This document shows, piece after piece, positions 18,228-27,263 of a stretch of 56,947 nt of DNA. The notes under the pieces are model-generated. The model was given only the letters and a program-made list of their open reading frames with translations, did no database searches and was not told the DNA's origin. The stretch covers positions 1-56,947 of the forward strand of contig JAOFSE010000014.1 in the NCBI GenBank assembly GCA_028044295.1, in the 5' to 3' direction. This DNA comes from Sulfurimonas sp. (GTDB taxonomy: Bacteria > Campylobacterota > Campylobacteria > Campylobacterales > Sulfurimonadaceae). The position numbers and the translations under genes are program-made. Position 1 is the first letter of the stretch. Every line of letters begins with the position of its first letter.

Positions 18228-19271
18228 ATGAAAGCAGCAATATTAACTCAAACTTCTAAGCCATTAGAAATTAAAGATATAAGCTTCTCTACGTTACAAA
18301 GGGGGCAAGTATTAGTTAAGTTGTCCTATAGTGGAGTATGTCATTCACAGTTAATGGAGGCAAGGGGTAAAAGAGGTGAAGATAAGTGGTTGCCCCATTT
18401 GCTTGGGCATGAAGGAACAGGCATAGTAAACGAAGTGGGTGCTGATGTTTCTAAAGTAAAAGTTGGTGATAAGGTTATACTTGGTTGGATTAAAGGCGAA
18501 GGTATTAATGCTAAACCAGCAACTTATAAGTATGGTACAGAGATAATAAATTCTGGAAATGTAACTACATTTAATGAATATTCAGTAGTGTCTGAAAATA
18601 GATTAGTTAAATTACCAGATAATATTCCTATGGATATAGGTGTCCTCTTTGGTTGTGCAATCCCTACTGGGGCTGGAATAGTAATGAATGAAATTATTCC
18701 AAAAGATAACTCAACAATAGCAATATTTGGGCTAGGGGGGATAGGACTTAGTGCTTTAATGGCAAGTCAGTTATTTAAATGCAAAAATATTATAGCAATT
18801 GATATTGAAGATTCTAAGTTAGAACTTGCAAAAGAATTTGGAGCAACACATATAATTAATTCATTAAAAGATGATGTAAAGACAAGACTATTAGAGATTA
18901 CTGATGGGGTTGGTGTAGATTACTCAGTAGAGTGTTCCGGTGTGGCAAAAGTTATTGAAATAGCTTTTCAAAGTGTGAAAAATAATGGAGGTTTATGTGT
19001 ATTTGCATCTCACCCTCAAAATGGAGATAAAGTTTCTTTAAATCCATATGATTTTATATGTGGGAAACAACTTAAAGGTTCATGGGGAGGATCATCTAAG
19101 CCTGATATTGATATTCCAAAGCTTGCTCAACTTTATTTAGATGGTAAAATGCCATTAGAAAAACTAATTGATAAAAAATATATACTAGACGATATTAATG
19201 ACGCATTAAATGATTTAGAAAATAGAAAAGTAATACGACCAATAATTGTAATAGATGAAAATTTAGGATAA
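18228..19271 (+). CDS. Zinc-type alcohol dehydrogenase-like oxidoreductase (MDR family)
   Basis: A 347-residue medium-chain dehydrogenase. Catalytic-zinc residues are visible in SGVCHSQ and LLGHEGTGIVNEVG, and the NAD motif is IFGLGGIGLSALMASQL (about residue 163). The stretch that holds four structural-zinc cysteines in classical ADHs (after GDKVILGW) reads IKGEGINAKPATYKYG and has none, so the structural zinc site is lost. It probably oxidises or reduces a sugar or the side chain made by the neighbouring ThDP enzymes; context only. Ten bases separate it from the ALS-like gene. Confidence 0.8.
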   Translation: MKAAILTQTSKPLEIKDISFSTLQRGQVLVKLSYSGVCHSQLMEARGKRGEDKWLPHLLGHEGTGIVNEVGADVSKVKVGDKVILGWIKGEGINAKPATYKYGTEIINSGNVTTFNEYSVVSENRLVKLPDNIPMDIGVLFGCAIPTGAGIVMNEIIPKDNSTIAIFGLGGIGLSALMASQLFKCKNIIAIDIEDSKLELAKEFGATHIINSLKDDVKTRLLEITDGVGVDYSVECSGVAKVIEIAFQSVKNNGGLCVFASHPQNGDKVSLNPYDFICGKQLKGSWGGSSKPDIDIPKLAQLYLDGKMPLEKLIDKKYILDDINDALNDLENRKVIRPIIVIDENLG

Positions 19272-19273
19272 TA

Positions 19274-20740
19274 ATGAATATTGTAAATAAAATAAAAAAT
19301 GACACAAAAAGTACAGATAGAATTGTATTTGTTTCTGGTAATTTTAATATATTACATCCAGGGCATTTAAGATTATTGAAATTTGCTAAAGAAAGTGGTG
19401 ATTTTTTAGTGGTTGGTATAAAAAGAAATGATAAAAATGAAAATCTTTTAGATGTTGACATTAGACTTGAAGCAATAAATCATTCAATGTATGTTGATTA
19501 TGCATTTATTTTAGAATATGATGAAGTTGAATTTATAAAAGAACTTAAGCCAGATATAGTAGTAAAAGGGGGTGAACATGAAGAACAAATCAACCCTGAA
19601 TCTAAAATAGTTGAATCTTACGGGGGGAAATTTATTTTTACTTCTGGAGATATTAGTTTTTCATCTTTATCACTTCTTCAAAATGAATTTAAAAAATTAG
19701 ATATTTCAAATATTGAAAAACCTTTGTCATATATAAAGAGACATGACATAATTAGTAATAAACTAATAAATATCATAGATAAATTTAATGATTTAAATAT
19801 ATTGGTAATTGGAGATTCAATTGTAGATGAGTATATAACATGTGAACCACTTGGCATGAGTCAAGAGGATCCTACAATAGTAGTAAGCCCAATATCATCC
19901 GACAAGTTTTTAGGTGGGGCTGCAATTGTTGCTGCACATGCTTCTGGACTTGGGGCAAATGTAGATTTTTTTACAATACTTGGTGACGATGGAAATGCTA
20001 ACACGATAGAAGATAAATTGGCTGAATATAATGTAAATGGTTATATATACAAGGATACAACAAGGCCAACAACATTAAAACAACGATTTAGAGCTCATGG
20101 AAAAACTTTACTTAGAGTAAATCACTTAAAACAGCATCATGCGAGTAAAGAGATTCAAGAAAAGATAATAGCTGAAATAAAAAAAAATATAAATAATAAA
20201 GATCTGATAGTGTTTTCAGACTTTAGTTATGGATGCTTACCTCAAAAACTTATAGATGAGATAGTTGGTCTAGGTTTAAAATATAATATTATGATGATAG
20301 CAGATAGTCAATCATCTTCCCAAACTGGTGATATTACAAAGTTTAAAAATATGAGCTTGATAACACCAACAGAAAGAGAAGCAAGATTAGGAGTTAATGA
20401 TTTTGAATCAGGTCTTATTGTTTTAGCCGAAAAATTAAGAAAAAAAACAGATAGTAAAAATTTATTTATTACATTAGGTTCTGAAGGCATACTTATTCAT
20501 GCAAAAAAATATGATAACAAAGACATATGGGCAACCGATCAGATCCCGGCATTGAATATATCGCCTAAGGATGTTGCTGGCGCAGGAGACTCTTTACTTA
20601 TATCATCTTCAATGGCTATTGTATGTGGTGCAAGTGTAATGGAAAGTGCATATATTGGCTCATTAGCTGCTGCTTCTCAAGTTGGAAGATTAGGAAATAC
20701 TCCTTTAAATGTAGAAGAGATAAAGAAGGAACTTACCTAA
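19274..20740 (+). CDS. HldE-like fusion with swapped order: nucleotidyltransferase then PfkB kinase
   Basis: A 488-residue bifunctional protein. Residues about 15-145 are a cytidylyltransferase-fold domain with the nucleotide motif HPGH (28-31) in SGNFNILHPGHLRLL. Residues about 165-488 are a ribokinase/PfkB domain with FLGGAAIVAAHASGLGA, the substrate loop TTLKQRFRAHG and the catalytic GAGDS (436-440). E. coli HldE has the same two activities (heptose-7-phosphate 1-kinase and heptose-1-phosphate adenylyltransferase) but with the kinase first. With the GmhA-like gene in the same module a heptose or related sugar substrate is likely, though the nucleotide and sugar are unproven. The stop overlaps the next start by one base. 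Confidence 0.8.
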   Translation: MNIVNKIKNDTKSTDRIVFVSGNFNILHPGHLRLLKFAKESGDFLVVGIKRNDKNENLLDVDIRLEAINHSMYVDYAFILEYDEVEFIKELKPDIVVKGGEHEEQINPESKIVESYGGKFIFTSGDISFSSLSLLQNEFKKLDISNIEKPLSYIKRHDIISNKLINIIDKFNDLNILVIGDSIVDEYITCEPLGMSQEDPTIVVSPISSDKFLGGAAIVAAHASGLGANVDFFTILGDDGNANTIEDKLAEYNVNGYIYKDTTRPTTLKQRFRAHGKTLLRVNHLKQHHASKEIQEKIIAEIKKNINNKDLIVFSDFSYGCLPQKLIDEIVGLGLKYNIMMIADSQSSSQTGDITKFKNMSLITPTEREARLGVNDFESGLIVLAEKLRKKTDSKNLFITLGSEGILIHAKKYDNKDIWATDQIPALNISPKDVAGAGDSLLISSSMAIVCGASVMESAYIGSLAAASQVGRLGNTPLNVEEIKKELT

Positions 20741-21444
20741 TGAAAGCTTTATTATTAGCTGCAGGCCTAGGAACTAGATTAAGTCCAATTACGGATACAA
20801 CTCCAAAATGTTTAGTGCCAATTAACGGTAAACCACTTTTAGAGTATTGGTTAGAAAATTTAACTGAAGTGGGGGTTGATGAAATTCTTATAAATACATC
20901 ATATCTTTCAGAACAAGTTGAAGAGTTTATAAAAAATAGTAAGTATTCAGATAAAGTAACTTTGGTGCATGAAGATAAACTTTTAAATACTGGAGGTACT
21001 CTTTTGGCAAATAAGGAATTTTTTAATGATGAATGTTTTATGTTAGTACATGCTGATAATTTATCATTTTGTGATTTTAACGCTTTTATTAATGCTCATA
21101 AAAATAGACCAAAAAGATGTGAAATAACCATGATGACTTTTATAACTGACAACCCTAAGTCTTGTGGAGTAATTAAAAAAGACAATGATGGTGTAGTAAC
21201 AGCTTTTTATGAAAAGGTACAAAATCCACCTACAAATTTAGCAAATGGTGCAGTTTATATATTTGAGCCAAGTATATTTAATTTTTTAGAAAATTTAGAA
21301 AAAATAAAAATAGATTTGAGTGCAGAAGTAATACCAAGTTTTATAGGTAAAATAAATACTTTTCACAACAGTTTATATCATAGAGATATAGGTAGTGTTG
21401 AGAGTTTTGCAATAGCACAATTGGAGGTTTTAGAATATGTTTAA
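20740..21444 (+). CDS. Sugar-1-phosphate nucleotidyltransferase (HddC-like)
   Basis: A 234-residue nucleotidyltransferase: LLAAGLGTRLSPITDTTPK at the N-terminus is the pyrophosphorylase signature, VHADNLS holds the metal-binding Asp, and the C-terminus has YHRDIGSVESF, typical of D-glycero-D-manno-heptose-1-phosphate guanylyltransferase (HddC) and MurU-like enzymes. The open frame runs upstream to 20623, but that part lies inside the preceding gene and has no family similarity; ATG 20740, preceded by AAGAAGGA and overlapping the previous stop (TAATG), is the start. Together with GmhA and the kinase domain it would give an NDP-activated heptose. Confidence 0.82.
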   Translation: MKALLLAAGLGTRLSPITDTTPKCLVPINGKPLLEYWLENLTEVGVDEILINTSYLSEQVEEFIKNSKYSDKVTLVHEDKLLNTGGTLLANKEFFNDECFMLVHADNLSFCDFNAFINAHKNRPKRCEITMMTFITDNPKSCGVIKKDNDGVVTAFYEKVQNPPTNLANGAVYIFEPSIFNFLENLEKIKIDLSAEVIPSFIGKINTFHNSLYHRDIGSVESFAIAQLEVLEYV

Positions 21445-22699
21445 ACTATTTTTAAATAATTTTGTAAAATTAAATCAAAAATCAAAAATCAAAAAAATAG
21501 GCGATGTAGTTATAATTATTTCACTTATTCCAGTAGTTTTGTTAATAAGACTAATATCTCCTATTGTATTAATTCGTGTAGATAGCATTAGAGCAAGTGG
21601 AATTGGACACTTACTTATTAATAATGACATATATATAAATGAAAAAAAAGACTATCATAAAAGGAATATCGATTTATTTTTTTATGATAGTCTTTATGGA
21701 AACAAAAACCATATTTGTAATGAATATGCATTAAAAAAGATTTTAGAAAATGGAATGCATAAATTTATTTCAAAGAGATTTATTTATCTATGGAAATGTC
21801 ATAGGTTATTTCCATACCATGAAAAGTTTATTACTATCACAAGTGATTTTGATAAGTTTAATACAATTCTCAACAGCCCTTCTAATATAAAATTTTCAAA
21901 AGATGAGATTGATTATATTGAAACTATATTGTCAAAATATAATATTTCAGAATTTGTTTGTATGGCAAATAGAGATAGTAACTATAAAGACAAAGTGTTT
22001 GGAAAAGGTAAAACTGATTTTCAAAATATTAGAAACTCAAAGTTTTCTAATTGTAAAAAAGCAATTGAGCATTTAAGTGGATATGGCATATCTACCATTA
22101 GAATGGGAAAGACTATTGACAACTCAGATCTGTACAAAGGAATGGTAAATATTAGTGAAAGAAATGAAGCTATAGATTTTTTATTATTTAAAAAAGCAAA
22201 ATTCAGTGTGATTCCTGATTCTGGTGTTAGTTCTTTTTCATCTTTTTTAAGAAAAAAAGTGCTTATACATGATTTAGTTAATATGCACAAAAAATTTATC
22301 TATGTGTTCCAACCTCAAAGTTTATTTTTACCTAAAAAATATTTTTCAAAAGAGAAAGAAAAGTATTTATCTTTTGCTGAAATCAGTAAATTATTTTATT
22401 CTGAATATTCTAATGAGGCAGATGTCTTAAATAGTTTTAAGTGTTTTAATATAGAAGTTCATGAAAATGGTGAAGATGAAATACTTGAAGCTGTAAAAGA
22501 GATGAATGAAAGAGTTGATGAAATATATGTAGAAAGTAAAATTGATTATGAACTTCAACAGAAGATATGGTTGTTATTTATGAGTGAAAAAGAGTTTGAT
22601 ATGTATCAACCAAGGATCCCAAAATATTATATTGAAAAAAATGATTTTTTAGTTGATGGTTTACTTGAAAATATAGAAAATTTGAAGAAAAATAAATGA
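21437..22699 (+). CDS. Putative glycosyltransferase (TIGR04372-like)
   Basis: A 420-residue protein with an N-terminal hydrophobic stretch (about residues 24-44) that may anchor it to the membrane, then RVDSIRASGIGHLLIN, which resembles the R-x-S-R-I-G-H-L segment of the TIGR04372 family found in surface-glycan loci. A GT-B-like C-terminal half contains KFSVIPDSGVSSFSSFLRKKVL, resembling the ligand loop of heptosyltransferase-type enzymes. No lineage is certain. It overlaps the nucleotidyltransferase by 8 bases and the next GT4 gene by 4, so it is in the transcript. Confidence 0.6.
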   Translation: MFKLFLNNFVKLNQKSKIKKIGDVVIIISLIPVVLLIRLISPIVLIRVDSIRASGIGHLLINNDIYINEKKDYHKRNIDLFFYDSLYGNKNHICNEYALKKILENGMHKFISKRFIYLWKCHRLFPYHEKFITITSDFDKFNTILNSPSNIKFSKDEIDYIETILSKYNISEFVCMANRDSNYKDKVFGKGKTDFQNIRNSKFSNCKKAIEHLSGYGISTIRMGKTIDNSDLYKGMVNISERNEAIDFLLFKKAKFSVIPDSGVSSFSSFLRKKVLIHDLVNMHKKFIYVFQPQSLFLPKKYFSKEKEKYLSFAEISKLFYSEYSNEADVLNSFKCFNIEVHENGEDEILEAVKEMNERVDEIYVESKIDYELQQKIWLLFMSEKEFDMYQPRIPKYYIEKNDFLVDGLLENIENLKKNK

Positions 22700-23757
22700 G
22701 AATATGCTTCGTGATTTATTCACTAGAAAATGGTGGAGCAGAAAGAGTGTTGAGTACTTTATCAAACTATTTTATAAAAACTAATAAAGTAACAATATTG
22801 ACTTTTAAAAATGGCACACCATACTATAAACTAAATAAAAATATTATTGTAAAGTCTATTAACTCAAGTAATAATTCAAATAATATTTTTGAAGCAATAA
22901 AAAATAATTTTATAACTATTATAAATTTAACTAAGACAATAAAAAAAATTAATCCTGACGTAGTCATAAGCTTTATGACTACGTCAAATATATTGGCTAC
23001 AATTTCTTGCAAAATTATTAATAAGCCTATAATAATATCTGAGAGAGTGAACTATGATATTATAAGGTCAAAAATATGGAAAAATATTAGAAAATTTATT
23101 TATCCATTTTCGGATTATTTAGTAGTACAATCAAATTACGACTTAGAAAAATATAGTTTTGTTAAAAATACTGAAATAATTTATAATCCTCTATTTTTTA
23201 ACGAACCTATTGAAAATAAAGATAGAGAAAAATTTATATTAGCTGTAGGTAGATTGGATAAGCAAAAAGGTTTTGACATATTGATAGAAGCGTATTCTAA
23301 ATTAGATACTGATTTTAAGTTAATAATTGTTGGTGAAGGTACAGAAAGAGAAAGTTTGGAGAATCTTATTAGTAGAGAAAACTTAAGTAGTAATGTTGAA
23401 TTGGTAGGTCGAAAATCAGATATAATAGACTATTATAATAGAACTTCCATATTTGTTCTTTCGTCTAGATTTGAAGGTTTTCCGAATGCTCTTTGCGAAG
23501 CAATGGCGTGTGGTTGTCCATCTATAGCTTTTGATTGTAAAACTGGGCCATCAAATATAATTGAAAATGGTATTAACGGTATTTTAGTAGAACCAGAGAA
23601 TGTAGAAAAATTATCATTAGCTATGAAATATTTATTGGAAAATGTTGAATTAAGAAATAGATTATCTGATAATGCTATGAGAATAACTGAAAAACTTAAT
23701 ATTGAAAATATTGCTTCTCAGTGGGGTGAAATTATTAATAAACTAAAATTCAATTAA
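22696..23757 (+). CDS. Glycosyltransferase family 4
   Basis: A 353-residue GT-B enzyme. The N-terminus VIYSLENGGAERVLSTL has the glycine-rich GGAERV loop of GT4 proteins; the donor-binding half has AVGRLDKQKGFDILIEA and the E-x7-E motif in SRFEGFPNALCEAMACG. It should transfer a sugar from an NDP-sugar to the lipid-linked intermediate, retaining configuration. ATGA overlap with the preceding gene. Very AT-rich; the sugar cannot be guessed. Confidence 0.88.
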   Translation: MRICFVIYSLENGGAERVLSTLSNYFIKTNKVTILTFKNGTPYYKLNKNIIVKSINSSNNSNNIFEAIKNNFITIINLTKTIKKINPDVVISFMTTSNILATISCKIINKPIIISERVNYDIIRSKIWKNIRKFIYPFSDYLVVQSNYDLEKYSFVKNTEIIYNPLFFNEPIENKDREKFILAVGRLDKQKGFDILIEAYSKLDTDFKLIIVGEGTERESLENLISRENLSSNVELVGRKSDIIDYYNRTSIFVLSSRFEGFPNALCEAMACGCPSIAFDCKTGPSNIIENGINGILVEPENVEKLSLAMKYLLENVELRNRLSDNAMRITEKLNIENIASQWGEIINKLKFN

Positions 23758-23794
23758 CTGTTAGATATAATAAAATATGAAAGTGGGAGTGCTT

Positions 23795-24613
23795 ATGAGT
23801 TGGAAAAGTGAAATAGAAAGTGGTAAAAGATTTGAATTTGGTGATAATTGGAGTAACTTTTTAGAAAATATAACTGACTATCAAATAGAACATGCAAAAA
23901 TGAAATTAGTAGAATGGCTTGGAGATATAGAAGGTAAGACATTTCTAGATATAGGCAGTGGCTCTGGACTACACAGTTTATGTGCAAGAATGCTAGGTGC
24001 TAAAGTGTATAGTTTTGATTATGATTTGCAGAGTGTAGAATGTACTAGATATTTAAAAGAAAAATATTTTCCAAATGATGAAGATTGGGTTGTAGAACAA
24101 GGAAGTGTTTTAGATAAAAGCTATATTGAAAGCTTGGGAAAATTTGATATAGTGTATAGTTGGGGTGTTTTACACCATACTGGAGAAATGTGGGAAGCAT
24201 TAGAACATGCAGAAATACCAGTAAGTGATGAGGGTACATTTTTTATAGCTATATATAATACGCAAGTTTATTGGACCCCTTATTGGAAATTTGTAAAAAA
24301 AACTTATAACTCAAATGCTTTGATGAGATTTTTTTGGAAATATTTTTACATGATATTTAATACATTAGCGTACAGTATAAAAGATTTAATATTATTTAAA
24401 AATCCTCTTAGTAGATATGCAGAATATAAAAGATCACGAGGCATGAGTATTTATTATGACTTAATTGATTGGCTTGGTGGCTATCCATTTGAAACAGCAA
24501 AAGCAGAAGAAATATTTGATTTTTATAAAGAAAAAAATTATACTCTAGAGAAACTTTACACAGCAAATGGTCGTTTGGGTTGCAATCAGTTTGTATTTAA
24601 AAAATCTAAATAA
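23795..24613 (+). CDS. Class I SAM-dependent methyltransferase
   Basis: A methyltransferase of 272 residues from this start. Motif I is FLDIGSGSGLHSLCAR, then VYSFDYDLQSV and the motif IV stretch FDIVYSWGVLHHTG. The C-terminal half has an amphipathic, aromatic-rich region (WTPYWKFVKKTYNSN) as in methyltransferases of glycan loci. An in-frame ATG at 23777 exists, but the GGGAG ribosome site at 23785-23789 lies 5 bases before ATG 23795, so I chose 23795. Substrate unknown; its stop overlaps the next start by one base. Confidence 0.8.
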   Translation: MSWKSEIESGKRFEFGDNWSNFLENITDYQIEHAKMKLVEWLGDIEGKTFLDIGSGSGLHSLCARMLGAKVYSFDYDLQSVECTRYLKEKYFPNDEDWVVEQGSVLDKSYIESLGKFDIVYSWGVLHHTGEMWEALEHAEIPVSDEGTFFIAIYNTQVYWTPYWKFVKKTYNSNALMRFFWKYFYMIFNTLAYSIKDLILFKNPLSRYAEYKRSRGMSIYYDLIDWLGGYPFETAKAEEIFDFYKEKNYTLEKLYTANGRLGCNQFVFKKSK

Positions 24614-25365
24614 TGTGTGGAATAGCTGGATTTATAGATTTTACTAAAAAACAAGGTAAAGACATATTAAAAAAGATTAGAAATTTTATTACAAAATTAT
24701 ATATTGTGCCAAAGACTATGAAGCATTTAGAAAATATTAGAAAGTATGAACTAGAGATTGTTATAAATGACTTGGATAAAGAAGATATAATTTTAGAAAT
24801 TGGTGCTGGAGCAGGTTGGCAATCTAAAATATTATCCGATAGTGGATATATTATAGAAGCAATTGATTTGGAAAATACAAATTATAAAGATGATCAAATA
24901 TTTGATGTCATTTCTTATGATGGGTATAAAATACCATATCCAGACAATAGTTTTGATGTTGTATTTAGTTCAAATGTTTTAGAACATATTTCACATATTT
25001 ATGAATTTCAAGAAGAAATTAGTAGAGTATTGAAGGATAGTGGAAAATGTATACATTTATTACCATCTTCTCAGTGGGTATTCTGGACAAATATAACAGG
25101 ACTTATAGTAAAATTTAGATTTTCAGCAGTTCATGGGGAAATAGCAAAAAGTTCTTTTAGTGAATTGTATTATTTTAGTAAAACATATTGGGACAATTTA
25201 TTTAGTAATACTGGTTTTATTGTATATAATTATAAGAAGAATAATATATTTTATACAGGTGAGTCTTTAATGGATTATAGATTGAGTATTAAGTCAAGAA
25301 AAAAACTATCTAAACTATTTGGCTCTAGTTGTCATTATTATATATTAAAAAAGAAAAATAATTAA
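24613..25365 (+). CDS. SAM-dependent methyltransferase carrying a duplicated asnB start
   Basis: The bulk is a class I methyltransferase of about 230 residues: ILEIGAGAGWQSKIL, then PDNSFDVVFSSNVLEH. The first 12 residues, MCGIAGFIDFTK, are not methyltransferase sequence. They match the start of the AsnB protein encoded by the very next gene (MCGIAGFCDFTK); at DNA level 31 of the first 36 bases agree. A catalytic Cys2 without a glutaminase domain would be useless, so this looks like a remnant of an asnB gene into whose 5' end the methyltransferase was placed, now supplying the start signal. The family's own N-terminus seems to resume by residue 20-30; an internal ATG lies at 24718. Confidence 0.8.
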   Translation: MCGIAGFIDFTKKQGKDILKKIRNFITKLYIVPKTMKHLENIRKYELEIVINDLDKEDIILEIGAGAGWQSKILSDSGYIIEAIDLENTNYKDDQIFDVISYDGYKIPYPDNSFDVVFSSNVLEHISHIYEFQEEISRVLKDSGKCIHLLPSSQWVFWTNITGLIVKFRFSAVHGEIAKSSFSELYYFSKTYWDNLFSNTGFIVYNYKKNNIFYTGESLMDYRLSIKSRKKLSKLFGSSCHYYILKKKNN

Positions 25366-27263
25366 TGTGTGGAATAGCAGGATTTTGTGATTTTACCAAA
25401 TTATTGGATAAGCAAACTTTAATAAATATGACAGATATTTTAAATCATAGAGGTCCAGATGATAGTGGGTATAGTTTACTTAATAGTAAATATGCCAATA
25501 TAGGGCTAGGGCATAGAAGACTCTCTATCTTAGACTTATCTTCTCATGGACATCAACCAATGGCTTATGAAGCACTTGAGATAATATATAATGGTGAAGT
25601 ATATAATTTTAAAGAGATAAGAGATGAACTAGAAAAGTTTGATTATTACTTTGAGTCTGATAGTGATACAGAAGTTATACTAAAAGCATATCACAAGTGG
25701 GGTATAAAAGCAGTAGATAAGTTTAACGGTATGTTTGCTATTGCTATTTATGATAAAGCTATTGATAAATTGTTTTTAATTAGAGATAGAGCAGGTATAA
25801 AGCCTTTATACTACTATGAAAAAGATGATGTTTTTATGTTTGGAAGCGAGCTTAAAAGTTTTCATGAAAATGATAAGTTTGAAAAAGAAATAGATTTTGA
25901 TGCATTAGCTCAATATTTTCACTATGGATATATTCCTCAGCCATATAGTATTTTTAAAAATTGCAAAAAATTACTTAGCGGACATTATTTAGAGTATGAT
26001 TTAAAAAATAAAAAATCAATTTTAAAAAAATATTGGGATGTTAAACATTTTTATAATTTACCAAAAAAAAATATTAACTATAATGATGCAATGGATGACA
26101 TTGAGAGTCTTATGAAGTCTGCTTTTACTTATAGAGTGGTGTCAGATGTTCCAGTTGGTGTTTTTTTAAGTGGTGGTTATGATAGTTCGGCAGTAGCAGC
26201 AATTTTACAAAAAAATTCAGAACAAAAAATAAAAACTTTTAGTATCGGCTTCTATGAAGAAGGTTACAATGAAGCACATCATGCAAAAAAGGTTGCTGAA
26301 CATTTAGGCACAGAACATACTGAATATTACTGTACACAAAAAGAAGCACTAGAGATACTTCCAACACTACCAGATATATATGATGAACCATTTGGGGATA
26401 GTTCTGCTATACCAACTATATTGGTAAGTAAATTAGCAAAAAAAGATGTTACAGTTGCTCTTAGTGCAGATGCTGGTGATGAGATCTTTGGTGGGTATGG
26501 TAAGTATAAAACATCTTTAAAATATAATAACTTCTTTTCAAAATTTCCAAAATTTACACATAATAGTATGAGTTATTTATTTAATAATATTAACCCTACT
26601 AAAATACCAGTTTTGAAAAATAAATACAATATTGATAGTAGATTTAAAAAAGTTGCAGAGATATTAAAATCTTCAAGCTCCGTATCAGCTATGAAATATA
26701 CAAGCCATATGTTTACAGAGTATGAGATAAAAAAATTATTTAATAATGATTATGTCGAATTAAAAACATACTTTGATACAAACGATGAATTAAAAAATAC
26801 AAATGATGAATTAAATAAGATGTTTGCGATTGATTATCAAACATATTTACCAGATGATATACTTACAAAAGTAGATAAGGCCACCATGTCTGTAAGTCTT
26901 GAGGGTAGAGAGCCATTTTTGGACTATAGAATTATAGAGTATGCTGCACAATTACCATCAAGTTATAAGATGGATGAAACTCAAACAAAAATAATCTTAA
27001 AAGATATAGTGCATAAATATATACCAAAAGAGATGATGGATAGACCAAAAATGGGATTTGGTGTTCCTATATCTGAGTGGTTTAGAGATGAGTTAAAAGA
27101 GTATTTTTATAAATACTTTAGTGAAGAAAGATTAGAGATAGCTGGTTTAAATTCAGAAGAGGTAATACAATTAAGAGACCAGTACTTAGATGGACAAGAT
27201 GTAAATACTAGAAGACTTTGGTTTATACTTATGTATATGATGTGGTATGAACGATGGATGTGA
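25365..27263 (+). CDS. asnB: Asparagine synthase-type glutamine amidotransferase
   Basis: A 632-residue protein with an intact N-terminal class II glutaminase domain (catalytic Cys2, LNHRGPDDSG, GHRRLSILD) and a C-terminal ATP-pyrophosphatase domain (SGGYDSS at about residue 269). Family members make asparagine, but relatives in O-antigen loci (WbpS type) transfer ammonia to the carboxylate of a uronic acid to form an amide. Given the UDP-HexNAc dehydrogenase at the start of the window, that second role is more likely here; this is inference. It overlaps the previous stop by one base and the next gene by 10. Confidence 0.85.
   Translation: MCGIAGFCDFTKLLDKQTLINMTDILNHRGPDDSGYSLLNSKYANIGLGHRRLSILDLSSHGHQPMAYEALEIIYNGEVYNFKEIRDELEKFDYYFESDSDTEVILKAYHKWGIKAVDKFNGMFAIAIYDKAIDKLFLIRDRAGIKPLYYYEKDDVFMFGSELKSFHENDKFEKEIDFDALAQYFHYGYIPQPYSIFKNCKKLLSGHYLEYDLKNKKSILKKYWDVKHFYNLPKKNINYNDAMDDIESLMKSAFTYRVVSDVPVGVFLSGGYDSSAVAAILQKNSEQKIKTFSIGFYEEGYNEAHHAKKVAEHLGTEHTEYYCTQKEALEILPTLPDIYDEPFGDSSAIPTILVSKLAKKDVTVALSADAGDEIFGGYGKYKTSLKYNNFFSKFPKFTHNSMSYLFNNINPTKIPVLKNKYNIDSRFKKVAEILKSSSSVSAMKYTSHMFTEYEIKKLFNNDYVELKTYFDTNDELKNTNDELNKMFAIDYQTYLPDDILTKVDKATMSVSLEGREPFLDYRIIEYAAQLPSSYKMDETQTKIILKDIVHKYIPKEMMDRPKMGFGVPISEWFRDELKEYFYKYFSEERLEIAGLNSEEVIQLRDQYLDGQDVNTRRLWFILMYMMWYERWM

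Noticed and set aside
20623..20739. Upstream extension of the nucleotidyltransferase reading frame
   Set aside because: It lies fully inside the preceding kinase gene in another frame; ATG 20740 has a good ribosome site and gives the family's usual N-terminus.
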